From: Adenanthera pavonina
Lineage: Eukaryota; Streptophyta; Magnoliopsida; Fabales; Fabaceae
DNA: 64,000 bases
Assembly: GCA_026686845.1 (NCBI GenBank)
Contig: JAIVEN010000014.1
Location: forward strand, 11,766,001-11,830,000
Reading direction: 5' to 3'
The translations under genes and the position numbers were made by a program. Each line of letters begins with the position of its first letter. Position 1 is the first letter of the stretch. Positions 36,201-50,195 of the stretch are shown here, in pieces. A model generated the notes under the pieces. The model worked only from the letters and a program-made list of their open reading frames with translations, had not been told where the DNA came from and made no database searches.

Positions 36201-38896
36201 TTTAGTATATTCATGTTTTTGCCTACATAGTAGCAAATGTGCCAACATGCTTTATTTAGTATATTCATATTTGCATATTATTATTTGCAAATTATTATCT
36301 GTAAATATGCAAAAACAGATGATTCTACTCAAACTTACTCATCCTTTTGTATTAGTGCCCCATCATGTTTCTCTTTCCACTAAATAGCAAATATCATTGA
36401 AACAAGAATTTCTTTGTGAAAGAATGAATGATGACTATCCTTTATTTTTCACCTAACAGATATAATAGACTCTTCTATTGAAGATGAGTGTGTTGTCTTT
36501 GTAAATACCTTGATTATTACTGTAAGGTAGGTTGATTTTTGTTTTAAGTTCATATTTTGTCTTGAAAAATGACACACATTAAAATAAGACCTTTGGGATA
36601 TGCATGCATTTGCATTCATTTTACCATTATTTTTGTCCTCTACATACTCTGGAGGTCTTTAGTTTCTCTTATTGCAAAACCAATATTAACGGGATATTTG
36701 CATTAAGACCTTCATAGAGGATTAAAGACCTATCATAGACATGTGAGTTCTCTAAACTGAAACTTTAGTAAGTTCTTTCCCCCTCCCCTTCTTTGTACAT
36801 GTACATATTACAGATGTTGCTGGTTGACTCCCCAATAATGTACCTTCACAAGTATTTGTTTGCTTTATCAATTATTATTATAGATGACAAAGGACATCAT
36901 ATGGAGGCACTGTCGCAAAGATTTTCCCTCCTTACTCATGACAAGACCTTTAAACCTGATAAGAAGGAAGTGCTCCAAGCTCTGTTGGCATACCAATTAT
37001 TCAGTACACTAAGAAGCCTTTCCCAAGCATATTTGGTTTTAGGTGCCACCCTGTGTCATGGATCTTACTGAATCGAAAATGTAAATTTGGTTTTAGGTGA
37101 CAACCCTGTGTCATGAATCTCATTGAATTGAAAATGTAAATTTTGAGTTGCTCAAAGGAGATGGATTTATTTGTGAAGTGCCAATATTTTGATAATTTAC
37201 CCTATAAAGCTTAACTTTCTGGCACTGAGTTTAAGCTGTTGGGAAATAAGTTGAAGGACTCAAAATTATTTCATGTTAACAGGAACATAATTATAACAAG
37301 TTATATTTTTTATATATTTATCTTTCAAATAGATAGTTCTTTCATATTGAAGCAAAATGGTTTTATGTCTTCCAGGGCTATATTAAAATTTCTTGATAGT
37401 GTTACCTAACATTCTAAGGTAAGAATTTGCATATTATATTTATAATTGTATTTATGTGGATAAAATTGTTGTTGTTTCTTTTGTTATCTAATGCTTTAAT
37501 TTAACTGTTGATGTTGATCAAAGATTTTTGTTACACATCTATTATGATGCAGCACAAGAGATGGCATGAAGACCCCAACAAGTGTTATTTAGTATAATGT
37601 GTATTTGTCATCTGGAGCCTTATCTCATAATGATGATCTATATATATAATTTGTTTAAATATTTTGTTATATTTTAATGGTATAGGGGATCAAAGCATTC
37701 TATTTTATAGTATTTAATTAGAATATAGGTTTATGATGTAACAAATGTTGTGCTTTATATAATTGAAATATATTTTTGCAATTATTAATTTGAAAGGTAT
37801 GATTTATTTATCTATCTTCTTGCACAATTTAAACCGGTTATGAAGACCTTTTATTGCATGCGAGAACATTTTTCTCAAGGTTGCATCTGCTATGTTTCAT
37901 ATTTACGTTTTTTCTCAATTTGTGATCTATATGAGTAATTAAAATTGTAGTGATTTTAATCTATGATCATTGTGTTGTATGAAAATAATTTATTGATGTA
38001 GTACCAAATATCAAATTATACTCCTCACAAAAAAATGATTAAACTCTACAATTTATTTCAATTATTAATATACTCAATATGAAAATATTATAATGCACCC
38101 AATTTTTGTTTAAATTTTACTAGCAATAATGATAATTAAAAGTAAAGTTTTTGTTTAACCCGCGCGATATGTGGGAGAAAAGTCTAGAATTTCCTATCCA
38201 ATACTTGATAGCGGATTGATAATGGATATCATTACCTCTTCATTTTACTAATGACTTTCAAATGCATGGTTCTCATCTTCCATTTGTTGATTTTCTTCTT
38301 TGTGATTGCACTTGATAAGATTGGCGTCATCATCATTTTAGTAAGTAGTGTTGGACATTTTCCCCAAATAATTGACCAATTATAAAAATAATACAAAGTC
38401 CAAATATAGCTGGCAAGTATAGAATAGATTTAATTATAACGTCTGCATATCTTTTTATCTACTATATATCCACCATAAACTAATACATTTTTTCAATACA
38501 TTATTATGCCATGCCCACAACTTCCACAGAGATTATTACACGAAAGCATTTACCTCCATAACAAATATTTTGACCACAATAAGTTTTATGAAATTATACA
38601 ACATACTAACATAGTTCAATTAAAATGTGCCCACGCCGGCGAAGAAATTCTAGTTTATCTGAATCTATAGGAAAGTCTATTTGCTTCACTAAGCATTATC
38701 TTTGTGCGTTTTCTGATTCCCGTGACGTTGATTGCAGCGTTAAGTTGCCTCTCTATGGCTACTTTACTCGCACGTGTATATCATATTTTTTTTCTTTCCT
38801 TGGCCATTTTAACTGATGTGGCTGCCAGTGCGTTTATCTTATTCGTCACGTCATTAATTTTATTTGTTCTTTTGAGTCAGCATCATAAAGATTGGG
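33269..38896. other. Long intergenic region, no supported gene
   Basis: AT-rich, with only short reading frames. One of these, at 36793-37071 (EALSQRFSLLTHDKTFKPDKKE...), has coding-like composition but no family I recognise. A 54-bp tandem duplication lies at 37031-37139. A possible diverged Helitron 3' end lies at about 38160-38195 (CCCGC/GTGGG stem, then CTAG, but followed by A). Confidence 0.5.
37031..37139. repeat. 54-bp tandem duplication
   Basis: Two head-to-tail copies (37031-37084 and 37085-37139) beginning ATTTGGTTTTAGGTG and ending GAAAATGTAA, with a handful of differences. Confidence 0.8.
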
Positions 38897-41700
38897 GTAC
38901 AAACCATCAGATATGTATGAGAACTATACACACAACTAATCAATTATTTGTGAAAGTCAAATTTAATTTCACGAGCACTCCAATAATTTTCTTTTTCAAT
39001 TTTTCTTAGATAAATTTATGATTCAGAAATCAAAATAATTTTTAATATATGTAAATTTTTAAAAAGCTACAGTAGCTTCTGCTGAGAACGAGCGTAGACG
39101 AATGGGAATTTATCCGTGGAATAGATGTGATAGACAAGGTATTAGAAATATTTAGTTACAATCAAAGTCTCAAATAAATATTTCACCAAAAAAAAAGTCT
39201 CAAATAAATACATAATGTAAAATAAACAAATAGTACATATATATATACGCGTAATTCAAAGCCTTATTCTCCTTTTATTATCCGTAAAGGTGAGGGGAGA
39301 GACAAGGGGTAAGAAGGAGTTGGAGTGGTGAGGCTTTGATGTTGGTGAGCCCGACCTGTTCTTGCATATCCACTGGTTGGTGATCAGGTGTTGCAAAATC
39401 GAAACCATGCAGCAGATTGGCAAGTATAAGTTGCATCACTTGGAGGGCAAATGAGATTCCAGGACATATTCTTCTGCCCGCACCAAAGGGAATCAGTTCA
39501 AAATGCTGGCCTCTTAAGCCTACACTCTCGTGGGTTGTGAGGAATCTCTCTGGTCTAAACTCCAATGGATCTGAATATACTCGTGGGTCTCGGTGGAGTT
39601 TTGAAAGGTTGGTCAAGAGGCGCGTGCCACAGGGTACGTGGTACCCAGCCACAGTGCAATCCTCCACAGACTCGTGCGCCACACTCAGTGGTGCTGCTGG
39701 ATACAGGCGCATGGTTTCCGTGAGGATGGCTTGCAGGTAAGGAAGGTTCTTTAAGTCTGAATCCATCACTGTCCTCTCTCTCCCAACCTGCGTGTCTACT
39801 TCATGGACCGCCTTTTTTAGGACTTCAACGTTGTTCAAAAGCAAAGATAGAGCCCAAGTTAGTGTCACTGTTGTTGTGTCCGTCCCACCTAAAATTAGGG
39901 CCTGCAATAATTTCCCATTCAACTTTCAATTTTGCAAAATTGGCCTCAGTGAAAACCAAGAGTCTGATGAGAAAGTAAGTAGAGATCCAAATCCCACAAT
40001 TCATTTATATATTCATTGGTGCAGAGAATCAGTACATAAAACGGGATATGTATTGGCGAATAAACATAGTTTGGGGAGGTTCAAGAAATATTCTTATAGA
40101 TATGGACAAAAGGCCCAAAAATATTTGATATCTCCACTATTGTAGTGCAGTGCAACGCCCAGTCTCATTGAGGGAGTATTGCCTTCTTGGAGGATTTTGG
40201 GGAAGCAGACAATATTTTTGATAGGCTTAAGTTCAGCCTCTTACGAGCGTCATCTTGCTCAAAAGGGAATTATATCTTCATTTTATTTATCATCGAATGT
40301 TCTTTTGACCTGGGTATTTTTGACACATACAGAAGTGCATCGGATGCACCAACAGTAGTGAAAGAAAAAGAATTGAAGTCCTGTGCATAGACATATATAA
40401 TAATATATGGATTTCTGAAACGACCTTAAAAGAAAAAAGAGATAAACACATAAGAGGGTCCATTTCTTCGACATACCATGTGTTGCCCAAAATTATAGTG
40501 GCTCCTAAACACGTTTTTAGGCCTATCATTATGGGTCTACATCTCTTTATTTCTCTTGAAATTAAAATTTGTAGCAAAGCAATAGAAATTAAGACTTAAA
40601 AATCGAATATAAATTAAAAAGGATTAGAGATATATGTGAAGGACTGACCAAGCTTGTAGCTTTAATCACAGTATTAGCATCGTGGCCATCAATCATTTCA
40701 GCTTCATCAACGATAGAAAGAAGCACGTCCATGAAGTCGCCCTGCTTGGGCTTGGCTTGCCCTGAACCAGAGTCCCTATTGCGTTTGTGTTCTTCCAACC
40801 AAAACTGAACGAATTGATCTAACTCTTTAGCTGTCTTCTTCATGGCCTTCTCTTGCCCATCCAAATCCAACCATCTCAAATACGGCAAGGTATCTGAAAT
40901 CACGAATGACCCAACCAGATCGGAGAACTCCCTTATTGCTTTCCGTGTCGCTTTGGTCCCTTCAGGATCAGCAAAACGTTTTCCTGCGACCATTCTAAGT
41001 ACAACATTCAAGGATATGTCTCCAAACCATTTCTTCATCTCACATGACAGAGCCACTGATTGCAAATTCTGACCACTTTTATTGTTCAACTCTACCCAAC
41101 GATCATATGTATCGTTGATGGCTGACTTCACCTCGGACTCTCTCACATGTTTGAGCAACTCCAGGCGATGGTTGGAGAGGACCTCCAGAGTGGCGATCTT
41201 GCGCACGTGACGCCAGTAGGAACCGTAGGGACTGGTGCCGAACATGGCGAAGTTGTAGCCCATGAGTTCAAAGGCTAACAGTTTGGGACGGCCAGCAAAT
41301 GCTCTGTCGTTCACAGTGAAGCATTCCTTAGCAATCTCCCAACTGCTCACAATCAAAGTTTGGTGGACACCAAGCCTTATGGTGAAGATTGGTCCGTATT
41401 TATCGGCCATGTTGCCTAAAGTGATGTGCGGTGGCTGCGAACCACCTAAAAGGTGGAGATGCCCAATCACAGGCCATGCGCCGCCGGCTTCCGGTGGTGG
41501 CTTTCTAGCTGTAGTTTTGTTTCTGCGGCTTCTTGAAATGGAGAAAATAGCGTAGAGAAAGAGTAAGAAGCCAAGGATGCTGAACGGGATGCTTGATTGC
41601 CTGGAGATTATCCAGTCCATGGCCATGGTATCTGGATCTGTGAATGCTTCTTGCAAAGGGGAAGTGACCACCTGAAGGTGTTTACCGAAAAAAGGTGTAA
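38897..41700. repeat. Duplicated segment, copy 1 (contains gene B)
   Basis: Matches 47397-50195 at an offset of about 8,495-8,497 bp, with only scattered substitutions. It starts near CAAACCATCAGATATG and ends at GGTGTAAT about 75 bases above the gene B ATG. Left and right of these points the two copies differ completely. Confidence 0.92.
39278..41626 (-). CDS. Gene B: CYP82-family cytochrome P450
   Basis: Exon 1 is 41626-40649 (donor GTCAGT) and exon 2 is 39901-39278 (acceptor TGCAG, stop TAA); the intron is 747 bp, phase 0. The product is 531 residues counted from MDWII (a Met-Ala pair may precede it), the usual P450 size. Seen: membrane anchor 11-29, proline hinge 41-44, C-helix WRHVR 136-140, I-helix GGTDTT 329-334, ETMR (ExxR) 386-389, FRPERF 439-444, heme loop PFGAGRRICPG with Cys470. 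All catalytic motifs are present. CYP82 enzymes are ER-anchored monooxygenases using O2 and electrons from cytochrome P450 reductase. Members act on flavones, coumarins, alkaloids and homoterpenes, so the substrate is open. In-frame ATGs further up (to 41755) lie in leader sequence not shared with gene C and were not chosen. Confidence 0.94.
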
Positions 41701-43046
41701 TCTTATCCAACAAAGTGACACTTGGCGAAAACATATTAATTAAAACAAAAGACAAGCAAGGTGTTGATAAATGACAAAATAGGTTCTTGGGTATGCGCGA
41801 GTTGCAGGGTTTAACGAGAGCATTTTCGGTGCTGTGTGTTCTAGATATAAAATTTAAAATAAATATAATTTTACAACTATTACCTTTTAAAAAAAAATAC
41901 TGTTAATATAAAAAAATTAAAATAAAAAACTATAAATTTAGACCATTTAAATTCATCTAGAAGTAACGAGCATTGAGTATCCATCACACTAATAAACACT
42001 CCATGCAGAGTCGGGTTTAACACCGGATCAGGACGGAGTGGCCTAACAGTAACCGAAGCGTATATTGTTTCGGCCCAATTGAAGTTATGGATTCAAGTAA
42101 AGAACAGCCATCCATTATCATTTGTCTTTAGTTTTATGAGTATTATGGAGGAAGTTACTGTCTCCGTTTCTTTTTTTACGTGCTATTTAAAGTTTTACTC
42201 AATAAATTAAGAAATGTAATAATATATTAGAATTTTTTTTAAAATTTTCTAATATACTCTTCAATAAATAAGTAAATAAGAAAAGTAATTAATATTATCT
42301 TTTATTTTTAAAAAAATAAATAAGAGTATAATTAAAAAATTAGTAATTAATATTGTCTTAGAATTTGAATGTGATAAATAAATAAAAATAAAAATTTTCT
42401 TAAAAAGAAACCATCAAAAGGAAATAGAGAAAGTAGCTACTTCGTATTACAATTAAAGGATATTTCTAATTTATCACAAAAGAAAATGCAATACTCAACC
42501 CAAATCTCAAGAAAAAGTTCATGAGAATTTCTGCTTGATGCCATATCTCAATTCAAATTTCAAAATCGCAAATCTTTATGCACTATTCTATTGTTTATGC
42601 AGGACTAATGTAATCTATTCTTATTACTTGAACCAAACAGGCAAAGACTTCAAAATTGCTGTGGGATGGGTGCGAGCTGGGAGTTTGCCCATTCGGATGA
42701 AGATGTATGCCGGCTCATTGGCTAATCATAATCTATAATCACAAATTCCATCTCCAGAATTTACGTCTGAATTTTGTTCTTGAGGAAGACGCCAGGTGTT
42801 TGATTAAAGAATTGAACTAGAATCCATGTGATCTTGATGTACGCCAGGTGTTGATTCAAGTATTAATCTATAATCACAAATCCTGCCAAATGTACTATCG
42901 GCCAAACCCTGCGATCATATCTATTCTCTCTCTGTTTTTTTTTGCCAGACTTTGTTTTAAATTATAATTATGATTTGGTGGCGCTTGGATTACGTACATG
43001 TCCAGATTATATATGTTGTTTGACAAAATGAAGGAACCTCCTCAAT
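41701..43046. other. Upstream region of gene B, no gene
   Basis: The first bases (AACAAAGTG...TTGGCGAAA) resemble the upstream leader of gene D, so this is the ancestral P450 5' flank. Farther up it is AT-rich, with no supported ORF. A short duplicated phrase GACGCCAGGTGTTTGATT / TACGCCAGGTGTTGATT lies at 42790-42860. Confidence 0.6.
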
Positions 43047-43537
43047 GGCTCAACATATTAATTTTTTTTCATGATATTATAGATCTCAAAGATTTTTGTA
43101 CTTTAATTTAGGGAATAAAAAATATGCACGGTTAAATCTCACCCTGTTTTTGGTCTAGATGTTTGAATTATATTTTTTTTAATTCTAAAAAATAAATTCA
43201 CTAATCTTTTGAATTAATTAAAGGATAAATTATTATATATTTATTTTAATTAAATTATTTTCATATTTTATTGTTTATATGATATTTCGAGTTATAAATA
43301 TTATGTCCAATTTTTCAATTTTAATTTAAGAAATAAATATATATTCTTTTTGTATGAAAAATATATTTTTGAAATAATAAGTAAAAAAATTATTTTAAGA
43401 CTTTTAAATATACATTTTGAATATAAAATTAATATTTTTCTTGAATATATTGGTAATATTTTAACTTTCGAAAATCATGTATATATATAATAGAATAAAA
43501 TATGTTATATTGTAAACTTATTGTGAAAGGGATGATC
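43047..43537. repeat. P450 upstream module X, copy beside gene B
   Basis: Aligns with 56072-56528 upstream of gene D. Shared phrases are GGCTCAACATATTAATTTT, ATATGCA(C/T)(G/C)GTTAAATCTCACCCT and, at the end, TTGTG(A/G)AAGGGATGA. It shows that the upstream flanks of B and D share ancestry. Confidence 0.75.
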
Positions 43538-46500
43538 CTTATATTATACTACCTCCAATTCTAAATATAAAATTTTTTATCTTGATCATACCTTTTACAG
43601 TATGCGAGATAATATTTATTATCTATTTTTAAAAAATACCCCTATTTAATATATCTCAAAGAGAGAGAAAAACAGATTAAATAAGGATATTTTTAAAAAA
43701 ATATTATAATTTTTGAATAAATTAAGATAGTTAATTAATTTTAACTCCAATTTTTAACTCAATTAAAAAGATCTTATATTAAGAAATGAAAAGAGTAATA
43801 TTTTTCAAGAAAAGTTATTATTCATGACCGTGCCTTATGAACAGTATTTTTTCTATTTTGTAAAATTGTTTTAAATAAAAAATTTTAAAAGCTTCAAAAT
43901 CTTTCTCATAATCTCAACTTTTGTCCTCATGATCGTTGTTTCTTTTTATTTTATATTTTTGTACAATTTTAATTTGATGGTTTAGTTAAGCATCTATTAT
44001 TATTTTTTAAATTATCTTTTTATTTAACTCTTATTACCCATTTTAATTTTAAATAACTATTTTTAAGCACTACTTTAAATTATCTTTTTCATTTAAATCT
44101 TCTTATCATTAATTTTTATTTTGAATACTATTTTTAAAATTAACATTTTTACGTTTTCTCATTAATATTTTATTTAATATCCCTCCATTTTTTTATTTTT
44201 TCAAAATATAATTTTTAAATTTTTATTGGTTAGTTACAAATTGTTTGATTATTTTTTTATATCATTTTGTGAATTTAATTTTATATATATATTCAATAAT
44301 ATTGTATTTATTTAAATTTTAATATGTCTCGTACAACACACAGGAAAAGAGATAATTTCGTTTATTATTTTTTCCATTTCAAAATATAAGACGGGTTTAA
44401 CTGTCTTACTCTCACTAAGAGGAATAGTTAAAATTAGTTGTATATTTTAATTTTTTTTCAAAAATTACTATAACTTTCCAAAATTATTTTTATTTATCTT
44501 AATTATTATGATTTTTTTAATTTCTCTTTATTATAAGTAAAAGTCAAGTATTTACTTTCATAAAGTAATTTATATTTTAAAATAATATTCTCCATTAAAT
44601 CTGATATCTATTTTGAGATAGGGGAAGTAAATTGGTATCCTAGTCTATATATGTCTTTAAATACATTTCTTTTATGGCAAAAAAAAAACTTTTCTTTGAA
44701 ACAATGTTCTTTAATTCTTTTATATTATCACTTTCAAATATACTAACACAATAAATATTGAAGAACGCTAAATTTGAAATCAATTATATGTTTTATATTG
44801 GGTTGAATAAAATTAAATAAATTTAAAATTTAAAGATAAAAATAAATAAAAAAATATGGTGACATGATTGTTACTAATTTAGGGTATCATTTGTCACAAA
44901 TGAAGAATAACACTTGTAGCATCTAAACAAGATTATTGTTTGTTATAAATATAATGGAAGATAATTCATATCGATAAGTTTAAAAATTTATAATTAACTA
45001 ATTTAGATATTCAATATTAAATATTATGTATTAAATTATTTATTGTATATGTTAAAAAATAGAATTGAATATTTTTTAGATCAAACATACCCGTGAATTG
45101 CGCGGATGCATTACTTGTTTTGAAGAGTTTGTAGAATATGAGTGTGAAAATTTTGTTAATTTTTCATGCTGGGAAAATATAACAAGAGATTACTATCATG
45201 CTTCCATAAGAGTTTAACTTTATATAATGTTGGAACTATAATGACATTTTTTACCATTATTTATATTGACATTAAAAACTTATTAGTTCTTTTGCACATA
45301 TATATATATATAAAGTACCCTTTCCCAAAAAAAAACTGAGATGAGATTTCCACAAAAATGTTTCAAAAATCTATATTAGGTTTTATTTAGAAATTTGTAA
45401 TTGCTTTATTTATTTTCACTTTAATTTAAAAGCATTTTAAATCTTAAAATAGTGAGTGAATAATAACATTAATGAGTTGGTTATTAAAATTTATATTATG
45501 TCCATATTTGAGAATTCCTTATTAATATTTTTTAACTTAATCAACATTGTCAAGAATATAAAATCTTTTTATTAGATTTTTAACATTAGGATATAAAAAA
45601 TTATCTACAATATTCGAATTTAGATATATGTATAATGTATTTCGCTTTACCCCATCCCCATTGGTGGGCATAACAAGTTTTGTTTGTTTGTTTTGTTAAT
45701 TTTTTTATTTTTTAAAATACATATTTTTTCAGTTAAAAATGCATATTTCTTGAATTTTATCAAACTTAGATTATGTGGCTGTTTTGTATAGAATTAGAGT
45801 TTAAGGTGACATGCAATATTCACGATTTATATATATATTGGGAGAGATATTATATAGATATTTTCAGTTTAAAATTAATACAAAGTCTTTAAATTTTATT
45901 AAAATTATATAATCCTCTCATTTTTTATAAGATTACACAATTATTTTTTATATTTAAAATATACTCACTTCTTATATGAAAAAAAAATAGTGAAATTAAA
46001 GTTTTGTGCAATTTTAGTGAAATTTATAAGAGGTATGTGTAATATACTTTTATTCCTAGAAAAATTGTGTAAATTTTAAAAATAAAATTTCTATAATTTA
46101 GAGTTAGATGTCTATCTGAGTTATAAAAATTAAAAGAACTGCATAATTTGAATTTCTATAAAATTTAGAAAAAGTTCAAATAAAAAACTATGTGTAGTTT
46201 AATTTTTATTTTTACACATTAAAAACTTGATAATGAATTAAGGAAGACATTAATCGTTATTGTTATTGGCGGATTTAAGGGAGGTAAAGGGATGTGTTTG
46301 CCCTTACATATATACTACATAGATTTTCTTTCAAATATGCATAAGTTCTCTGGTCAAAAGTTTCTGAAATCAGTTTCAGTTCACCCAGGTTACTTAATTT
46401 TACATTTCAACCCCCTTCCCTCCACTGCTACTTCCGTTTCAATTCAGGCATACTAACAAAACGTTGAACTTGCAGCACTGGCCGTCAAAATATTGCGAAA

Positions 46501-46767
46501 ACAAGGAGGCAGATACACATGCATATGGCATGAAAAAAAAAAAGGGATACACATGCATATAGACACACACAAATATGATAAGCAGTATTAATTTGTAATT
46601 TAAATTCTTCCCTTCATTTTTATATGAAATAACTCTTCTTGATATGCCTTCTATACATATTTCTATATTTCTATTTAACTATTTATATTATTAACATGGT
46701 GACTTTGGAGCTCCACAACATTAGAATATTAAATACAAAAAATAGTATATATTAGTAGGTGCATTTA
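43538..46767. other. AT-rich insertion-like stretch, no gene
   Basis: About 3.2 kb separate modules X and R here, while they are adjacent beside gene D, so this is probably inserted DNA. At 45090-45120 there is a diverged Helitron-like 3' end (CCCGTGAATTGCGCGG, then TACTTG followed by T). No coding domain was seen. Confidence 0.5.
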
Positions 46768-47016
46768 TAATTATCTTTGACCTATAAAACCTACTTTGAT
46801 TTCGGTGAATTATTGGGACTCATTTGTCTAAATTGTTTCACCAAAAAAGTATAAAATAAGATTACTACATAATCAGGGAAGAAAGTAATTTACTTGTTTA
46901 AAATAATTTAACCACAACAGTATTCATTTATTAATTTCTTTTAGAAAAATAAATGAAATGCGGGTCACACACGGAGCCGCGTTATTACAGGATTTTTTTT
47001 AATATATAGCTGAAAA

Positions 47017-47048
<32 letters not shown>

Positions 47049-47396
47049 CTGAACAAGAAAGCCGATTGTGTTTGGCTTTCGGCAAGGGGCAAGAAGTAAT
47101 TTCACGTGTGATTTAATTTCTCGTTGAAAACTGCAGAATTTGGTCAATGATCTGTTCATAAGAAATTGAAGTTCGATGATTGAATTCTGGTAACACTAAT
47201 GATCACCTTTCATGAATGTTATTGATGGGATCTGGGATCTTATCATGAAAAATTGGGTCATATACTCTATATGTTTATGAAAATGAATGAATGTGCTTAA
47301 TTAGCATATTAGATACATTGAATTCATTGTGATTTTTTTTGTTTTGAAACAACGTCCTATTAATTGTTGGTTTATTATAGGCATTGATAGGGGATA
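46768..47396. repeat. P450 upstream module R, copy between B and C
   Basis: Matches 50196-50725 at an offset of 3,428 bp, beginning TAATTATCTTTGACC. It holds a (TA)n run (about 47019-47046) and the phrase CGATTGTGTTTGGCTTTCGG. About 100 bp here (roughly 47098-47215) are missing from the other copy. It lies immediately left of the duplicated segment that contains gene C. Confidence 0.9.
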
Positions 47397-50195
47397 CAAA
47401 CCATCAGATATGTATGAGAACTATATACACAATTCATCAATTATTTGTGAAAGTCAAATTTAATTTCACGAGCACTCCAATAATTTTCTTTTTCAATTTT
47501 TCTTAGATAAATTTATGATTCAGAAATCAAAATAATTTTTAATATATGTAAATTTTTAAAAAGCTACAGTAGCTTCTGCTGAGAACGAGCGTAGACGAAT
47601 GGGAATTTATCCGTGGAATAGATGTGATAGACAAGGTATTAGAAATATTTAGTTACAATCAAAGTCTCAAATAAATATTTCACCAAAAAAAAAGTCTCAA
47701 ATAAATACATAACGTAACATAAACAAATAGTACATATATATACGCGTAATTCAAAGCCTTATTCTCCTTTTATTATCCGTAAAGGTGAGGGGAGAGACGA
47801 GGGGTAAGATGGAGTTGGAGTGGTGAGGCTTTGATGTTGGTGAGCCCGACCTGTTCTTGCATATCCACTGGTTGGTGATCAGGTGTTGCAAAATCGAAAC
47901 CATGCAGCAGATTGGCAAGTATAAGTTGCATCACTAGGAGGGCAAATGAGATTCCAGGACATATTCTTCTGCCCGCACCAAAGGGAATCAGTTCAAAATG
48001 CTGGCCTCTTAAGCCTACACTCTCGTGGGTTGTGAGGAATCTCTCTGGTCTAAACTCCAATGGATCTGAATATACTCGTGGATCTCGGTGGAGTTTTGAA
48101 AGGTTAGTCAAGAGGCGCGTGCCACTGGGTATGTGGTACCCAGCCACAGTGCAATCCTCCACAGACTCGTGCGCCACACTCAGTGGTGCTGCTGGATACA
48201 GGCGCATGGTTTCCGTGAGGATGGCTTGCAGGTAAGGAAGGTTCTTTAAGTCTGAATCCATCACTGTCCTCTCTCTCCCAACCTGCGTGTCTACTTCATG
48301 GACCGCCTTTTTTAGGACTTCAACGTTGTTCAAAAGCAAAGATAGAGCCCAAGTTAGTGTCACTGTTGTTGTGTCCGTCCCACCTAAAATCAGGGCCTGC
48401 AATAATTTCCCATTCAACTTTCAATTTTGCAAAATTGGCCTCAGTGAAAACCAAGAGTCTGATGAGAAAGTAAGTAGAGATCCAAATCCCACAATTCATT
48501 TATATCTTCATTGGTACAGAGAATCAGTACATAAAACGGGATATGTATTGGCGAATAAACATAGTTTGGGGAGGTTCAAGAAATATTCTTATAGATATGG
48601 ACAAAAGGCCCAAAAATATTTGATATCTCCACTATTGTAGTGCAGTGCAACGCCCAGTCTCATTGAGGGAGTATTGCCTTCTTGGGGGATTTTGCGGAAG
48701 CAGACAATATTTTTGATAGGCTTAAGTTCAGCCTCTTAAGAGCGTCATCTTGCTCAAAAGGGAATTATATCTTCATTTTATTTATCATCGAATGTTCTTT
48801 TGACCTGGGTATTTTTGACACATACAGAAGTGCATCGGATGCACCAACAGTAGTGAAAGAAAAAGAATTGAAGTCCTGTGCATAGACATATATAATAATA
48901 TATGGATTTCTGAAACGACCTTAAAAGAAAAAAGAGATAAACACATAAGAGGGTCCATTTCTTCGACATACCATGTGTTGCCCAAAATTATAGTGGATCC
49001 TAAACACGTTTTTAGGCCTATCATTATGGGTCTACATCTCTTTATTTCTCTTGAAATAAAAATTTGTAGCAAAGCAATAGAAATTAAGACTTAAAAATCG
49101 AATATAAATTAAAAAGGATTAGAGATATATGTGAAGGACTGACCAAGCTTGTAGCTTTAATCACAGTATTAGCATCGTGGCCATCAATCATTTCAGCTTC
49201 ATCAACGATAGAAAGAAGCACGTCCATGAAGTCGCCCTGCTTGGGCTTGGCTTGCCCTGAACCAGAGTCCCTATTGCGTTTGTGTTCTTCCAACCAAAAC
49301 TGAACGAATTGATCTAACTCTTTTGCTGTCTTCTTCATGGCCTTCTCTTGCCCATCCAAATCCAACCATCTCAAATACGGCAAGGTATCTGAAATCACGA
49401 ATGACCCAACCAGATCGGAGAACTCCCTTATTGCTTTCCGTGTCGCTTTGGTCCCTTCAGGATCAGCAAAACGTTTTCCTGCGACCATCCTAAGTACAAC
49501 ATTCAAGGATATGTCTCCAAACCATTTCTTCATCTCACATGACAGAGCCACTGATTGCAAATTCTGACCACTTTTATTGTTCAACTCTACCCAACGATCA
49601 TATGTATCGTTGATGGCTGACTTCACCTCGGACTCTCTCACATGTTTGAGCAACTCCAGGCGATGGTTGGAGAGGACCTCCAGAGTGGCGATCTTGCGCA
49701 CGTGACGCCAGTAGGAACCGTAGGGACTGGTGCCGAACATGGCGAAGTTGTAGCCCATGAGTTCAAAGGCTAACAGTTTGGGACGGCCAGCAAACGCTCT
49801 GTCGTTCACAGTGAAGCATTCCTTAGCCATCTCCCAACTGCTCACAATCAAAGTTTGGTGGACACCAAGCCTTATGGTGAAGATTGGTCCGTATTTATCG
49901 GCCATGTTGCCTAAAGTGATGTGCGGTGGCTGCGAACCACCTAAAAGGTGGAGATGCCCAATCACAGGCCGTGCGCCGCCGGCTTCCGGTGGTGGCTTTC
50001 TAGCTGTAGTTTTGTTTCTGCGGCTTCTTGATATGGAGAAAATAGCGTAGAGAAAGAGTAAGAGGCCAAGGATGCTGAACGGGATGCTTGATTGCCTGGA
50101 GATTATCCAGTCCATGGCCATGGTATCTGGATCTGTGAATGCTTCTTGCAAAGGGGAAGTGACCATCTGGAGAAGGTGTTCATCGAAAAAAGGTG
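47397..50195. repeat. Duplicated segment, copy 2 (contains gene C)
   Basis: Matches 38897-41700. It is bracketed by the two copies of module R, 46768-47396 and 50196-50725. Confidence 0.92.
47773..50121 (-). CDS. Gene C: CYP82-family cytochrome P450, near-identical to gene B
   Basis: Exon 1 is 50121-49144 (donor GTCAGT), exon 2 is 48396-47773 (stop TAA), and the intron is 747 bp, exactly as in gene B. 531 residues from MDWII. All core motifs are intact, including GGTDTT, ETMR and PFGAGRRICPG (Cys470). By eye it differs from B at about seven residues: F18L, W49R in the proline-hinge region (PPPEAGGAR instead of AW), I to M in SSWEMAKE, V to I and C to S in GYHIPSG, Q to L in SFALLVM, and two changes near the C-terminus. 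Upstream, identity to gene B ends about 75 bases above the ATG, where module R starts. Same likely biochemistry as B but a different promoter, so expression may differ. Confidence 0.94.

Noticed and set aside
36793..37071. 92-codon frame with coding-like part EALSQRFSLLTHDK
   Set aside because: I could not link it to any family, nearby frames are broken, and the first third is low-complexity; not supported as a gene.
41627..41755. In-frame upstream start giving gene B a 43-residue N-terminal extension
   Set aside because: The extension is not shared with C or D and precedes a normal P450 membrane anchor; leader sequence is the simpler reading.
47397..50195. Gene C segment as a single insertion with a 500-600-bp target duplication (the two R copies)
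   Set aside because: No known transposition makes such a long duplication. Tandem duplication plus deletion explains the junctions, and module R is shared with the gene D flank, so it is older than the event.
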